Below, one piece after another: positions 11,471 through 22,302 of a DNA stretch of 64,000 nucleotides. Below the pieces are notes generated by a model that was not told where the DNA came from, searched no databases, and was given only the letters and a program-made list of their open reading frames with translations. Numbering within the stretch: position 1 is the first letter of the stretch; the number at the start of each line of letters is the position of its first letter. The position numbers and the translations under genes were made by a program. Where the stretch lies: NCBI RefSeq assembly GCF_036370855.1, contig NC_088101.1:1123501-1187500 (forward strand). The letters run 5' to 3'. Source of the DNA: Dromaius novaehollandiae. Lineage: Eukaryota > Chordata > Aves > Casuariiformes > Dromaiidae.

Positions 11471-12118
11471 TGTTGTCCAAAAAGCGGATACGTTGCCCGG
11501 TGCGCAATAAGCCAATAATTGCACACTCAGGAGAGACATTTGCTTATTTATTTCAGAGTTGCGCCAGCCTGGGTGCTCGGTGGTTTCCCACAAATCAAGC
11601 ACACCCCCACAACTTTTCAGGTAGCATTTATAGAAACAAATTGCCAGATTTGCGACTTTCCCTTTTACACTGATTGGTTAGTGATTTCTTCATTCCCCGG
11701 GTCCCACCCCTGTCTCTCAAGGTGTTATCTCCCAAAGTCCTGACAAGGGGGAGATAGTCCAGACCCCTTAATTAACACTGTTTCAGCAGTGAGAGGAGGT
11801 TTTGCTTCCCAAGGTCCTGGCGCCCAAGCAGGCCTTATTTCAAAGCCTCGACATCCTCCCTTTCGGAGTGTGGGGCACAGGAATGCAGACTGCTTGTAAC
11901 TCCCTTATCTTCCCAGCCTGCACCAGCTCTGGGGCCCTTTCTTACTGAACGAGGAGTGCGGCCTAAGGCTTCAGCAAATTTAGCTACTCATGCTAAGCAA
12001 GTGTGCGGATTTATTTCAGCTACTCATGCTAAGCAAGTTTTATACTTCATGTCAGAAGTTATCCTAATCTACCTAGTTCAAACATTCTTTCTGAGCTTCC
12101 CAGGGTTGTCTTGTAACA
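11471..12118 (-). mobile_element. Solo LTR, class I type, unit 2
   Basis: 648 bp, TG...CA, flanked by catc (11467-11470 and 12119-12122). It occupies the same insertion site as the unit 1 LTR. The 36-bp internal segment is present twice in tandem (around 11981-12040). Confidence 0.85.
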
Positions 12119-12122
12119 CATC

Positions 12123-13771
12123 CGCTGGCTGTACGTGGTCGCTGGTGCCGCCCAGGACGCAGCGTGCCTTCATCCTCCCTCCGGGGAGGGGAGCTCTCCG
12201 CCCTGGCACCTGGAGCAGCCCTGGGCTCCCCACACACCTCCCCCTGGGGCCAGGCGCAGACGCTCCCACCCTGCCCCATGCACCCTCTTCTCACAAAGGC
12301 ATCTCCAGCACGGCGCAGTGAGGCCACGGGTGCAGGTCACCCCTGCGGCCAGGCTGCCCCCTCTGCCCCTGCTCTCCACCGGTGCCAGCAGAGCCTCCTC
12401 CTTGCCAGGGTCCCGTGGGGGAAGGGAGCAGACCTCTGGGGTCGGGCTCTCATCCTGCCTCTCTGCTGGGCGTGAGCTAGGAGAAAAACGACTGGGTCTG
12501 CAGGGATGAGGTTTGTAATCCCCGGCGGGAAAGCTGTCTGCACCACGCAGGCCCTGTGCGTGCCAGGTGACTTAGCACAGGCCTTGCAGTTTCTGAACCT
12601 CCTTCTCTAGGAGGGGAGAGGAGGCCCCAAGGGTCTCTTGGGGAGGAGACCCGGCCTGGTCACCACTGCAGGACGCAGACGACGGACAAGGAGCCTGTGA
12701 AGTCGGTGTTGCGCGGAGCAGACTGGGGTGCGGCGGCCGGGAGCAGGGCTAAGGTTTTGCTTCACCAGAAAGCAACTGCCTCGCACCACCGAGGCGGGAA
12801 AGGGAGCGTGAGGCAGGGCTCCTGGCCTGCCAGGGCCAATGTGGATGCCTGGCTGTGCTATAAAGCAGCGTTTGGGGCTGCAGACGGTGATGGAGAAGAA
12901 GCCGGGGGCACCCGTCCTCAGCCACGGACCCCCTCCCACAGCTTGCCTGGGCTCTTCTCCATCGCCTTCCCGGCACCAAGGGCGAGCTGGTCCTCAGGCG
13001 ACCTGGGGCAGCCAGAACCGCTGCCCCTCAGCTAAAGGCTGCGCGGAGGAGACGCTGGGAGCGGGAGGAGGAGGCACAGCCCAGGCAGAGTCAGACACAC
13101 AGCCACCACACCCTGAAAGGCAACAAAACCTCACCCAAGGGCAGGAAAGCAAAGTCCTTCCGGCCCCAGACCAGGCACTCCGGTTTACATTTCTTCCCTC
13201 TTGCAGGTTTTCTGCTTTCACTTTCTCTGGCAGGCAGGGCTTGGGCAATACAAGGGCGATGGGCTCAGAGGCCTGAGAGCGCGAGCACGCGAGCCAGCTC
13301 CTCTCTGCCTATGCGGGAGTAAGGGAAGGAGTCAGCAGAAGGTCCCCCAGCCAGCGCATTTCTTTGGGAGAGTGTGTCTGGTGGGGAAGGGAAGAGCCCC
13401 TCTTTGCTCTCCCTCCGCTCACGTCCCCCGCGGCTTTGCTGGGAGCCCCGGCCATCTGTGCAGCCTGGAACGGCTGTTGCAACAGCTTCCAAAGGGGAAA
13501 GGCCTGAACTGTGGGGGACATCTGCCCATGTCCTCAGCGGGGGAACACGCGAGCCCTGTGCAGACAGGCTTTCTAACCCTTCCGTCAAGGCAATACTCCG
13601 AGAGGGGAAAATCCCAAGCACGGGAGCTGACATCCCAAGCACGGGAGCTGACTCTCCAGCTCACACAGGTCCAGAGGAGGTTTGAGCAGAGGGAAAGCAT
13701 GCGGGAAATCCCCAGACACATGTCATTCTCAAGCAGGTTTTTCCACCAGCTCTCGGGTGCTTTAGGCAAAG
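12123..13771. other. Inter-gene spacer, unit 2 (centre-proximal)
   Basis: Matches the start of the unit 1 spacer but is cut short at about 13771, where arm-specific DNA begins. The 21-bp direct repeat pair is present (about 13611-13652). No gene is seen. Confidence 0.55.
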
Positions 13772-14007
13772 TCCTACGTATGTGAATGCTTCTGGATCGT
13801 TAGTCAAGCCGAGGGTAAAACCGAGAGAGCAACTTCCCCCTTCACCGGGGCGGAAGCGCTGCACCGGGAGCCCCGCTGAGCTGCAGAGCCCATCGTGCTG
13901 AGCAGAGTCTGGCCAGGCTGGCCTTTGCCCTTCAGCTGTGGGGAAGGCAAAGGGCTGCAGTGAGCAAAGGACACCAGCTTTTGGGCAAACCCTTGCAGGC
14001 ATCCTGG
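13772..14007. repeat. Centre-proximal arm segment, left, part 1
   Basis: Reverse complement of about 18346-18583. It continues at 14730-14951 after the solo LTR. It is present only next to the innermost unit of each arm, so it marks the original edge of the inverted duplication. Confidence 0.8.
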
Positions 14008-14729
14008 TGTCGCGGCCCGAAGGGAGTCATTGAGGTCGACCTCCCTCCTCTTGAGGCAAACGACCAAGTTCGTGATGCCCTTGGACTGAATTAAGGTGAA
14101 ACGACACCAGCCAACCAGTTTTAAGATTTATTAAGGCAAAATGGAATCACACACGTTTAGGAAAAAGAGAGGAAAAGGGGAAGACAGAGAGAGAGAGAGA
14201 GAGAAAGACAGATATCACCACCCGTGGATCCAGCGGCATCCCGTTGGTCCTCTTCTCTTGGGAGTCTCGGTGGCGGGGGGGGCAGTGGCGGGAAGCTCCC
14301 GTCTGGTTCGGCTGACTCCGCTCGAGTTCCTCAGTTGTTGCAAACAAGCCCCCCCCCCATTCACCCAGTCTGCACTTGTTATAGGTTCTTGCCCGGCCTC
14401 TGGGAGGTGCTTCCTCACTTCCCAAGCAGATTAACCGTCATGCGCAGTCCGCCCTCTCGGAACCTTCCAGAAACGGGCTGGGGCATCTGGGGGTCTCCTG
14501 CTCTTGCCCAGATGGCAAATGAGTACGTGCAGTTCGTGCCCTAGAGATGACCTTCTGCCCTTTTCACGCCCTTTTTACCCCGTGCAGGTGCACGAGGTTG
14601 TTTACCTCGCGGACGGCTCCCGGGGGCGCCGGCACAGCATTGCCCGACGCACCTTGGCAGCAGCGGCTTTGCAGCAGCAGCAGCAGCAATTTCAAGACAA
14701 AACTGCATGTAGAGAACCGGTCCTCTACA
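14008..14729 (-). mobile_element. Solo LTR in the left arm only
   Basis: A TG...CA element of 722 bp flanked by the 5-bp duplication cctgg (14003-14007 and 14730-14734). AATAAA lies on the minus strand (14127-14132). The right arm holds the uninterrupted site with a single cctgg (minus strand, near 18342-18346), so the insertion followed the arm duplication or was not shared. It contains a GA microsatellite (about 14187-14206) and a poly-C run (near 14348). Confidence 0.85.
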
Positions 14730-14951
14730 CCTGGGAGAAATGAAAGGCAAGGCTGCAAGCTGAGGGCAGAGGTGGGGCTCTGAGTTGCCCTAACCCAGAA
14801 ACCCCGCTCTCCTGGCAGATGAGGAATTTCTCGTCTTCCCCTCCAGAGCACCGGCTCTCTCACCGCATCACGATGTGCACGCAGCAGCCTAAAGCCCAGG
14901 CAGTCTGGGGCACGGGAACGCCCAAATGCCAAGGCACAGATGCAGCACCCT
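14730..14951. repeat. Centre-proximal arm segment, left, part 2
   Basis: Reverse complement of 18126-18345. It ends at 14951, exactly at the first retroviral base. No gene is seen. Confidence 0.8.
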
Positions 14952-16180
14952 GGGTTCTACACAGATAGTCGAGTTAGCAGCTGCTGTTCGAGCCTTTACA
15001 CTGTTCAAGGCACAGCCTCTGAATGTTGTTGCTGATTCTCTTTACGTTACGGGCATTATTCAGCGTCTGGAACGATCCTTTTTAAAAAGTCTGACGAACA
15101 AACAGTTGTTTCTTCTTTTGAAGCAACTGTTGTTTTGTTGGAGCAAAGAGAGCATGACTATTTTGTTTTACATGTTTGCTCTCATACCAATCTACCTGGA
15201 CCGATTGCCCAAGGCAGTCGCGTTGCTGATCATTTTACGGCAGCTGTGTTGACACCTAACACCTATCAGCAGGCCAAAATATCCCATGATTTTTTCCATC
15301 GAAATGCTAAGGCGTTACAGAAAACTTATCATATTACTAGGGACCAGGCTCAGAATATTATTCGAAGTTGCCCTGATTGCCAAGATGTATCCCCGTTACC
15401 ACCCTACTCAGGAATCAACCCTCGAGGCCTGCAACCTTGCAGTATCTGGCAAACAGACGTTACCCGTTATCCCTCATTTGGAAGACTGAAATATGTTCAC
15501 GTCTCTGTAGATACCTTTTCCCATTACGTTGTCGCTACTGCCCATGTTGGAGAGAAAAGCCGTGATGTTTGTCGTCACTGGCTTGCCTGTTTCGCTGTAA
15601 TGGGGGTTCCTACTCAAATTAAGACTGACAATGGTCCCGCATACACGGCACAACGAACATGGGCATTTCTTCAAACCTGGGGGGTCACTCATGTGACCGG
15701 AATTCTCCATTCCCCAACTGGCCAGGCAATAGTGGAACGTACCCATCGTACCCTGAAAGAAATGCTTGAAAAACAAAAAAGGGGAAATAGCCCTGGCACT
15801 TCCCCACAAGAGCAACTCTGGAAGGCTTTATATGTTCTTAATTTCTTAAGCCGTTATACGGACCAGAGTGTAGTTAATAAGCATTTCTCATGTCCTAAGG
15901 GCGAGAACGACCTCGAGTTCGCTACAGGAACCTGGAAACGTGTCAATGGAGTGAGCCAATAGATCTGATAACGTGGGGGAAAGGTAACGCTTGTGTTTCC
16001 ACAGGTAACGGACCTCGTTGGATACCTGCACGACTGATTCGACCTGTTGATGTATTCCTCGGGATACCAAACGAGGGCTGAGAGCCAGTTAAGATGAACC
16101 CATCTTGGGGTATTTTCAGCAGTATTTGCCTGCCTTGTGCAGGATCACTATTAATTCGCAGAAGTTTATTGCACTTACAC

Positions 16181-16270
16181 GATTGCACTGATAAGTTGTA
16201 GATAGAATATAATTGCACTGATAAGTTGTGGATACAACACGACCTCACTGATAAGTTGTGGATAGAATCA
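16181..16270 (+). repeat. Three tandem 30-bp repeats
   Basis: The core cactgataagttgt recurs at exact 30-bp spacing three times (16181-16210, 16211-16240, 16241-16270) with a few differences. It lies in the noncoding region between integrase and polypurine tract of the class II fossil. The role is unknown; it may be replication slippage or a former cis element. Confidence 0.85.
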
Positions 16271-16433
16271 GAGTGGAAACCTTTTTAAGGGATACGACTG
16301 GACGTGAGGTTTGGGGGCATAAGAGAAGAGGGCACTGACGTGTGAATTGGTAATCTTGGTAGGATTTCTAACCCTTGTTATCTGTCTCCCCTACCTGACA
16401 AGCTTTAAGTTTAATAACTAAAAAGGGGGGATA

Positions 16434-16784
16434 TGTTGGGGACCAAGATAGAATGATGCTGTGTAAGACAGCAGAGAATCTCTAAGGCAGAAAGTAATGA
16501 TGTGGTAACTATGATTTGTGGCCAGAATGTGTGCACGTGAGTTGCCAGTGATCATGTGCCTTCCTGCCTATGTGCCAGCAGCTGCGGTGGGCCTGTCCTG
16601 CTGGACTGTCCTGCCCGCCTGCCAGGCATCAGAAGACGTCTTCCTACCTATCACAAGATGCCACAATGCCAAGGAGATACTTGGAGGAGTGGCTGAGCTT
16701 GATTGCTATATAACCAGCCATTGTGTTTTCAATAAAGGAGCTTTTGCACTCCCCTACCTGAGGTCCGTGTTGTCGTATGCCACA
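16434..16784 (+). mobile_element. 3' LTR of the class II fossil
   Basis: A short LTR of 351 bp beginning TGTTGGGGACC directly after the purine tract and ending CCACA. AATAAA lies at about 16731. No 5' partner is in the window. Confidence 0.75.
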
Positions 16785-16912
16785 TTTGGGGATTCTGGGT
16801 ATGTGCTGCTTCCCTGCGGTGGTTTCAGAGGAGCTGCTGGAAGCAGCGAGGGCCCCATTCTCTAGCAGTGCTCACGCTGCTGAGTGCCAAAAGTTTACTG
16901 TTTGTGTGGGAG
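16785..16912 (+). repeat. Detached fragment of the array unit
   Basis: About 125 bp that match the unit spacer (for example 25371-25495) at lower identity than unit-to-unit matches. It sits between the ERV LTR and unique DNA, which suggests that a further, older unit once occupied the centre. Confidence 0.75.
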
Positions 16913-17037
16913 CAGGACTTCCCGTCTCAGGGTGTCCTCCCTTGTCTGCCCTATCCATACAGTCAAAGCATAGCTGATGTGGAGGGTGTCCGGAGTCAGC
17001 ATTTCCCTTCTGGGGCAAAGTACGCTATTGTGGCACG
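16913..17037. other. Unassigned central DNA
   Basis: Not found elsewhere in the window; no gene or known element is recognised. It ends with gcacg, the target duplication of the next LTR. Confidence 0.5.
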
Positions 17038-17693
17038 TGTAGAGAACCGGTACTAAATGCGGTTTTGTCTCGACATTGCTGCTGCTGTGGCAGAGCCGCC
17101 ACTGCCAAGGCGCATCGGGCAATGCCGCGCCGGCGCCCCCGGGAGCTGTCCGCGAGGTGAACAACCTCGTGCACCTGCATGGGGGAAAAAGGGGGCAAAA
17201 AGGGCAGAAGGCGGCTTCTAGAGGAACAGCACGTCTGGCACGAACCGCACGTACTCATTTGCCATCTGCGCATGAGCAGGAGACCCCCAGATGCCCCCAG
17301 CCCCTTTCTGGAAGGTTCCGGGAGGGTGGACTGCGCATGACAGCTAATCTGCTTGGGAAGTGAGGAAGCACCTCCCAGAGGGGGGCAAGAACCTATAAAA
17401 ACTGCAGACTGGGTGAATGGGCGGGGCTTGTTTGCGACGACTGAAGATCTTGAGTGGAGTCAGCGGCACATCATCGGACTCGGAGTGGCAGTAGCTAGTT
17501 TCTTTTCTCCTTTTCCAGCTTTCTCTGACTTTTCCCCTCACCCTTGTTGCCCTCTCCCCTTCGCCTTTCCCCACCTTTTCTCCCCACTCCACTGAAAATA
17601 AAGTTAAAAGGTTGTACAATATTTGACCGGTTTTAGGGTCTTAATCTCGTCCTTGGGATCGTAACAAAACCTTCCCGATATGGGATCGGGACA
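17038..17693 (+). mobile_element. Solo LTR in the central spacer
   Basis: A TG...CA element of 656 bp flanked by the 5-bp duplication gcacg (17033-17037 and 17694-17698). A TATA box (cctataaaaac, near 17390) and AATAAA (near 17596) give plus-strand sense. Its start resembles the 14008-14729 LTR (TGTAGAG-ACCGG), while its end resembles the LTRs at 51612 and 56844, so these LTRs are related families. Confidence 0.85.
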
Positions 17694-18125
17694 GCACGTT
17701 TCCATCCGGAGTGGGCAGTAAGCCCAAGCTTCATTGCCTTTGCTCATGGGAGGGGGACATCCCAATGTGCTACAAAAGGTTCCCCTTGCTCTGAGTGGCT
17801 CTGTCGGGCCCCTGCTCTGCCCACTGCACCAGGCAAGGCTGCGGCCCCCGTCTCTGCGGACCCTGCTCTGCCTCACCTGTGTTGCAGGCCTGCCCAGCAC
17901 TGATGCCAGGTAGCACATGCCACACGCATGCCTGGTTTACCCACCAACTCCACGGGGCTTCCTGGTGCTGCGGGAAGCGTGGCCCCGGGACGTGGGCTAG
18001 AGGACTCAAAGCTCCCTCCGCTCTCTCTTCCATGGCCCTGGCGAGGAGGCCTGCAGCTGTCTTGAAAAGAAGGGAGCTACTTCCACCACTGCCTGTGCTG
18101 CTCTGTGGCCCAGGAGCACAGGAAA
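17694..18125. other. Unique spacer DNA at the centre of the inverted repeat
   Basis: GC-rich, present once in the window. No gene, promoter or repeat is recognised. It borders the right arm at 18126. Confidence 0.5.
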
Positions 18126-18583
18126 AGGGTGCTGCATCTGTGCCTTGGCATTTGGGTGTTCCCGTGCCCCAGACTGCCCGGGCTTTAGGCTGCTCCGTGC
18201 ACATCGTGATGCGATGAGAGAGCCGGTGCTCTGGAGGGGAAGACGAGAAATTCCTCATCTGCCAGGAGAGCGGGGTTTCTGGGTTAGGGCAACTCAGAGC
18301 CCCACCTCTGCCCTCAGCTTGCAGCCTTGCCTTTCATTTCTCCCAGGATGCCTGCAAGGGTTTGCCCAAAAGCTGTTGTCCTTTGCTCACTGCAGCCCTT
18401 TGCCTTCCCCACAGCTGAAGGGCAAAGGCCAGCCTGGCCGGACTCTGCTCAGCACGATGGGCTCTGCAGCTCAGCAGGGCTCCCAGTGCAGCGCTTCTGC
18501 CCCGGTGAAGGGGGAAGTTGCTCTCGGTTTTACCCTCGGCTTGACTAACGATCCAGAAGCATTCACATACGTAGGACTTTGCC
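18126..18583. repeat. Centre-proximal arm segment, right
   Basis: Counterpart of 13772-14007 plus 14730-14951. It holds the empty site for the left-arm solo LTR. The join to unit sequence is at about 18583 (acgtaggactttgcc). Confidence 0.8.
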
Positions 18584-20223
18584 TAAAGCACCCGAGAGCT
18601 GGTGGAAAAACTTGCTTGAGTATGATGTGTCTGGGGATTTCCCGCATGCTTTCCCTCTGCTCAAACCTCCTCTGGACCTGTGTGAGCTGGAGAGTCAGCT
18701 CCCGTGCTTGGGATGTCAGCTCCCGTGCTTGGGATTTTCCCCTCTCGGAGTATTGCCTTGACGGAAGGGTTAGAAATCCTGTCTGCACAGGGCTCGCGTG
18801 TTCCCCCGCTGAGGACATGGGCAGATGTCCCCCACAGTTCAGGCCTTTCCCCTTTGGAAGCTGTTGCAACAGCCGTTCCAGGCTGCACAGACGGCCGGGG
18901 CTCCCAGCAAAGCCGCGGGGGACGTGAGCGGAGGGAGAGCAAAGAGGGGCTCTTCCCTTCCCCACCAGACACACTCTCCCAAAGAAATGCGCTGGCTGGG
19001 GGACCTTCTGCTGACTCCTTCCCTTACTCCCGCATAGGCAGAGAGGAGCTGGCTCGCGTGCTCGCGCTCTCAGGCCTCTGAGCCCATCGCCCTTGTATTG
19101 CCCAAGCCCTGCCTGCCAGAGAAAGTGAAAGCAGAAAACCTGCAAGAGGGAAGAAATGTAAACCGGAGTGCCTGGTCTGGGGCCGGAAGGACTTTGCTTT
19201 CCTGCCCTTGGGTGAGGTTTTGTTGCCTTTCAGGGTGTGGTGGCTGTGTGTCTGACTCTGCCTGGGCTGTGCCTCCTCCTCCCGCTCCCAGCGTCTCCTC
19301 CGCGCAGCCTTTAGCTGAGGGGCAGCGGTTCTGGCTGCCCCAGGTCGCCTGAGGACCAGCTCGCCCTTGGTGCCGGGAAGGCGATGGAGAAGAGCCCAGG
19401 CAAGCTGTGGGAGGGGGTCCGTGGCTGAGGACGGGTGCCCCCGGCTTCTTCTCCATCACCGTCTGCAGCCCCAAACGCTGCTTTATAGCACAGCCAGGCA
19501 TCCACATTGGCCCTGGCAGGCCAGGAGCCCTGCCTCACGCTCCCTTTCCCGCCTCGGTGGTGCGAGGCAGTTGCTTTCTGGTGAAGCAAAACCTTAGCCC
19601 TGCTCCCGGCCGCCGCACCCCAGTCTGCTCCGCGCAACACCGACTTCACGGGCTCCTTGTCCGTCGTCTGCGTCCTGCAGTGGTGACCAGGCCGGGTCTC
19701 CTCCCCAAGAGACCCTTGGGGCCTCCTCTCCCCTCCTAGAGAAGGAGGTTCAGAAACTGCAAGGCCTGTGCTAAGTCAGCTGGCACGCACAGGGCCTGCG
19801 TGGTGCAGACAGCTTTCCCGCCGGGGATTACAAACCTCATCCCTGCAGACCCAGTCGTTTTTCTCCTAGCTCACGCCCAGCAGAGAGGCAGGATGAGAGC
19901 CCGACCCCAGAGGTCTGCTCCCTTCCCCCACGGGACCCTGGCAAGGAGGAGGCTCTGCTGGCACCGGTGGAGAGCAGGGGCAGAGGGGGCAGCCTGGCCG
20001 CAGGGGTGACCTGCACCCGTGGCCTCACTGCGCCGTGCTGGAGATGCCTTTGTGAGAAGAGGGTGCATGGGGCAGGGTGGGAGCGTCTGCGCCTGGCCCC
20101 AGGGGGAGGTGTGTGGGGAGCCCAGGGCTGCTCCAGGTGCCAGGGCGGAGAGCTCCCCTCCCCGGAGGGAGGATGAAGGCACGCTGCGTCCTGGGCGGCA
20201 CCAGCGACCACGTACAGCCAGCG
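18584..20223. other. Inter-gene spacer, unit 3
   Basis: No gene is supported. The 21-bp direct repeats are at 18694-18735. It ends at gatg (20224-20227), the unoccupied target of the class I solo LTR found in the other units. Confidence 0.6.
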
Positions 20224-20227
20224 GATG
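20224..20227 (+). other. Empty LTR integration site
   Basis: A single gatg joins spacer directly to the CR1 fragment. In units 1, 2, 4 and 6 the same position holds an LTR between two copies of gatg (catc on the other strand). Because LTRs do not leave precisely, this looks like the state before insertion. Confidence 0.8.
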
Positions 20228-20768
20228 AAGTGATGAGATTATTGCACGCTGTTGGGTGCTTGTTTGGCCACACCTGGGCAACTGTGTCCAGTCTCGGTCC
20301 CTCCTGTTCAAGAGAGACATTGCAAATGGGAGAGCGTCTGGCAGAGGGCCAGCAAGGTGGTTAGAGGGCTGGAGAACTTGCCTATGGAGAAAGGCTGAAG
20401 GATTTGAGTCTATTGCAGCCTGGAGAAGCTCGAGCTGCTGGGGATCTAATCGCAGTGTGCCGGTTCCTACGTGGGAGTTACAGAGGAGCGGAGAGCCCTG
20501 TCTTCATAAGGATGGATGGTGACAGGAGAAGCAGCAGCAGGCACAGGCTTTTTTGGGGGGAAAATGCTGCTGGATATGAGGAAAAAAATCCCTCACCGTA
20601 AGAACAATGGACCAGTGGAAAAGAAAGGCCAGAGAAGTGGTGGACTCCCGGTCCCTGGCAATATTCAAGGCTCGCCTTGACAGGGCTCTGGAAAACCTAA
20701 TTGAAGGCCCTGCTTCCCAAGAGAAAGTCAGACCAGATGATCTCCAGAGGACCCTTCCAACCTGGACT
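20228..20768 (+). mobile_element. CR1 LINE 3'-end fragment, unit 3
   Basis: Tail of CR1 ORF2 and 3' region in the same orientation as the gene, ending agatgatctccagagg then cccttccaacc. Here it directly follows host DNA with no LTR, showing that the CR1 insertion is older than the LTR. Confidence 0.85.
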
Positions 20769-21088
20769 TCTCTGGGATCCAGTGTCCCAGAGCAGGGGCC
20801 AACACAGGCCAAGCAAGACAGGCCTGTGGGTCAGGCTCTTGGAGGGTGACCGCAGGAGAGGCCGTCTGGGGCTGTGCTGCCCCTGAGGGTTGGGGCCCTC
20901 TGCAAGAGCCCAGACGATACCCACTGCTGGCAGGACTGCCGTGGGGCGTCAGCGTGGCAGGAGCAGCGGGGGGAGCTGGCTGTGCACGTGGGCTCCCTCC
21001 TGCCCTTCCTGCCTGCTGCAGGAACCTGCCCTTAGTGAGCAGGGAGACTTTTCCCCGCCAGCGGAGCTGCCTTCCCTGGCTTTGTGGA

Positions 21089-21098
21089 GGAAACTCCC
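21089..21098 (-). promoter_or_regulatory. kappaB-like site upstream of IRG copy 3
   Basis: GGGAGTTTCC on the minus strand fits GGGRNNYYCC. It lies about 1.26 kb upstream of the ATG and 30 bp before a weak TATA-like ccttaaagg (near 21121). The site is kept in all units: 3072-3081, 10602-10611, 28666-28675, 35827-35836, 43406-43415, 50567-50576 and 56166-56175. Use as a promoter is inference. Confidence 0.35.
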
Positions 21099-22290
21099 GC
21101 GGGTGGTTTGTCAGGAGCCTCCTTAAAGGCAAACCCAGCCCTCTTGGCTGCATGTCACACCTGGGCTGAACATGCAAACTCAGAGAGAGAGCAGGAGAGT
21201 GCAGGGAGGGAAGGAGAGCGGGAGCACAAGGCTTGTGTGGGCCAGCCAGGAGCCTTTTGTTCGTCCTCAGCTGCCACCCGGAGGTGTGAGAGCTCCCTTG
21301 GGCAGCCCAGCCCAGGCGCCAGGTACTGCTGCAGAGGTGTGAGGGAGCGAGGGTGTGGGCAGCGTCCTCGGGGGATGAGGCAGAGGTTGTGCTGTGTTTG
21401 TCGGGGGAAGAAGAGCAGAATGCCAGTTTCCATGGGACTGGGGTTGTCTGGAAGTTGATGGTCCAGAGGAGCAAATTGGAGCAGGCAGTTTTGTGCTGCC
21501 TCCACCTCCATGCCCGCTCACCCCCTTCTTGTTTTGACCTGGAAGGTCTTGCTTTCCAGAGGGCTTCAGTCTCCCTGGAGGACATGTGTCTCCTTGCAGG
21601 GAGTGTGTGTGATTGCAGCAGCGCATCTCTTAGGTCCCAGCAGCCCCCCATCTGGCACCCTGTGCTCAGAGCTGCCCCCAGCTCCACGAGTGGCGGAAGC
21701 AAGTCCCGCCTGCGTGAGGGCTGGGGCTGGGCTTGGGGCTGCCCTAGAGGGGTCTGCGTGTGCGGAGATGAAGCCATGGTCCCCGAGGGAGGTCGGGCCG
21801 GTTCACGTGGTGGTTCTTACTGTGCTGTGCCTGGTCCTGGTGCAGGGGGTGAGGTTTCCCTGAGCTCTTCAAGCAGCCAGCAAGAGACGGGACCCTCCGG
21901 GCCACCCCGCTCGGGGCTCCCCCAGCCCATCTGCCCCATGCTTGGGCCCATTTCCCGGCAGTGCTCTCTGAGACAAGGCACCCCCCTCCACCCAGCCGTT
22001 GTCCCTCAGCTCTGAGGCAGCCCCCAAATGCCTCTTCTGCTGCTTCCTCACCCCATCCCAGCCCTCGTCCCTCTTCTGCAGCCCCACAGCACCTTGGCCC
22101 AGGCTCCCCAGGGCTCCTTCTGCCTCCCAGCATGCACAGCCTCAGGGTCCTTCCTTGTACCCCAGGCTTGGCTGGGCTTCACCGTGGCCGGCACGGGGGG
22201 AGCAGGGATGCTGGACAGGCTGCTTTGGTGCCCACGCTCTGCCTGGGGCTCACGCCTTGTGCTCAGTTCCTCTTTCTGCTGCTGCAAATG

Positions 22291-22302
22291 GAAAGAGAAA
22301 GC
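22291..22302 (+). promoter_or_regulatory. ISRE-like motif upstream of IRG copy 3
   Basis: GAAAGAGAAAGC matches the GAAANNGAAA core bound by IRF proteins, 49 nt before the ATG. It is intact in copies 1, 3, 4, 5, 6 and 8, but starts GCAAAG in copies 2 and 7. Its position just before a splice acceptor makes a promoter role uncertain. Confidence 0.3.

Larger units (their letters stand above)
1..14951 (-). repeat. Left arm of large inverted repeat (IRG units 1 and 2)
   Basis: This arm holds two tandem units of 7530 bp on the minus strand; window position 1 matches position 7531. The centre-proximal part (13772-14007 and 14730-14951) is the reverse complement of 18126-18583, and the units match right-arm units 3 and 4. 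Homology to the right arm stops at 14951, where an ERV fragment starts. The arm continues past the window's left edge. It contains one solo LTR (14008-14729) that the right arm lacks. Confidence 0.9.
14952..16784 (+). mobile_element. Class II (beta-like) ERV fossil, 3' part
   Basis: Parts in order: the end of RNase H (ELAAAVRAF-like text from 14970), integrase with its zinc-binding region and catalytic blocks (TDVTRYP, TDNGPAY, VERTHRTLKE) to about 15960, a 3' noncoding stretch, a polypurine tract (16420-16430) and a 3' LTR (16434-16784). The element is broken and only its 3' part is present. It belongs with ERVK/betaretrovirus-like class II elements by its RNase H and integrase sequence. It fills the middle of the inverted repeat and inserted into a scrap of the array unit, because the base after its LTR resumes unit sequence. 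Confidence 0.85.

Noticed and set aside
18694-18735. CRISPR-like or satellite repeat
   Set aside because: Only two adjacent 21-bp copies per unit and no spacers; it is a simple tandem duplication copied with the units.
20216-20240. A 0.65-kb deletion in unit 3 at gatg
   Set aside because: The missing segment is exactly an LTR with its 4-bp duplications in sister units, so the site reads better as never occupied.
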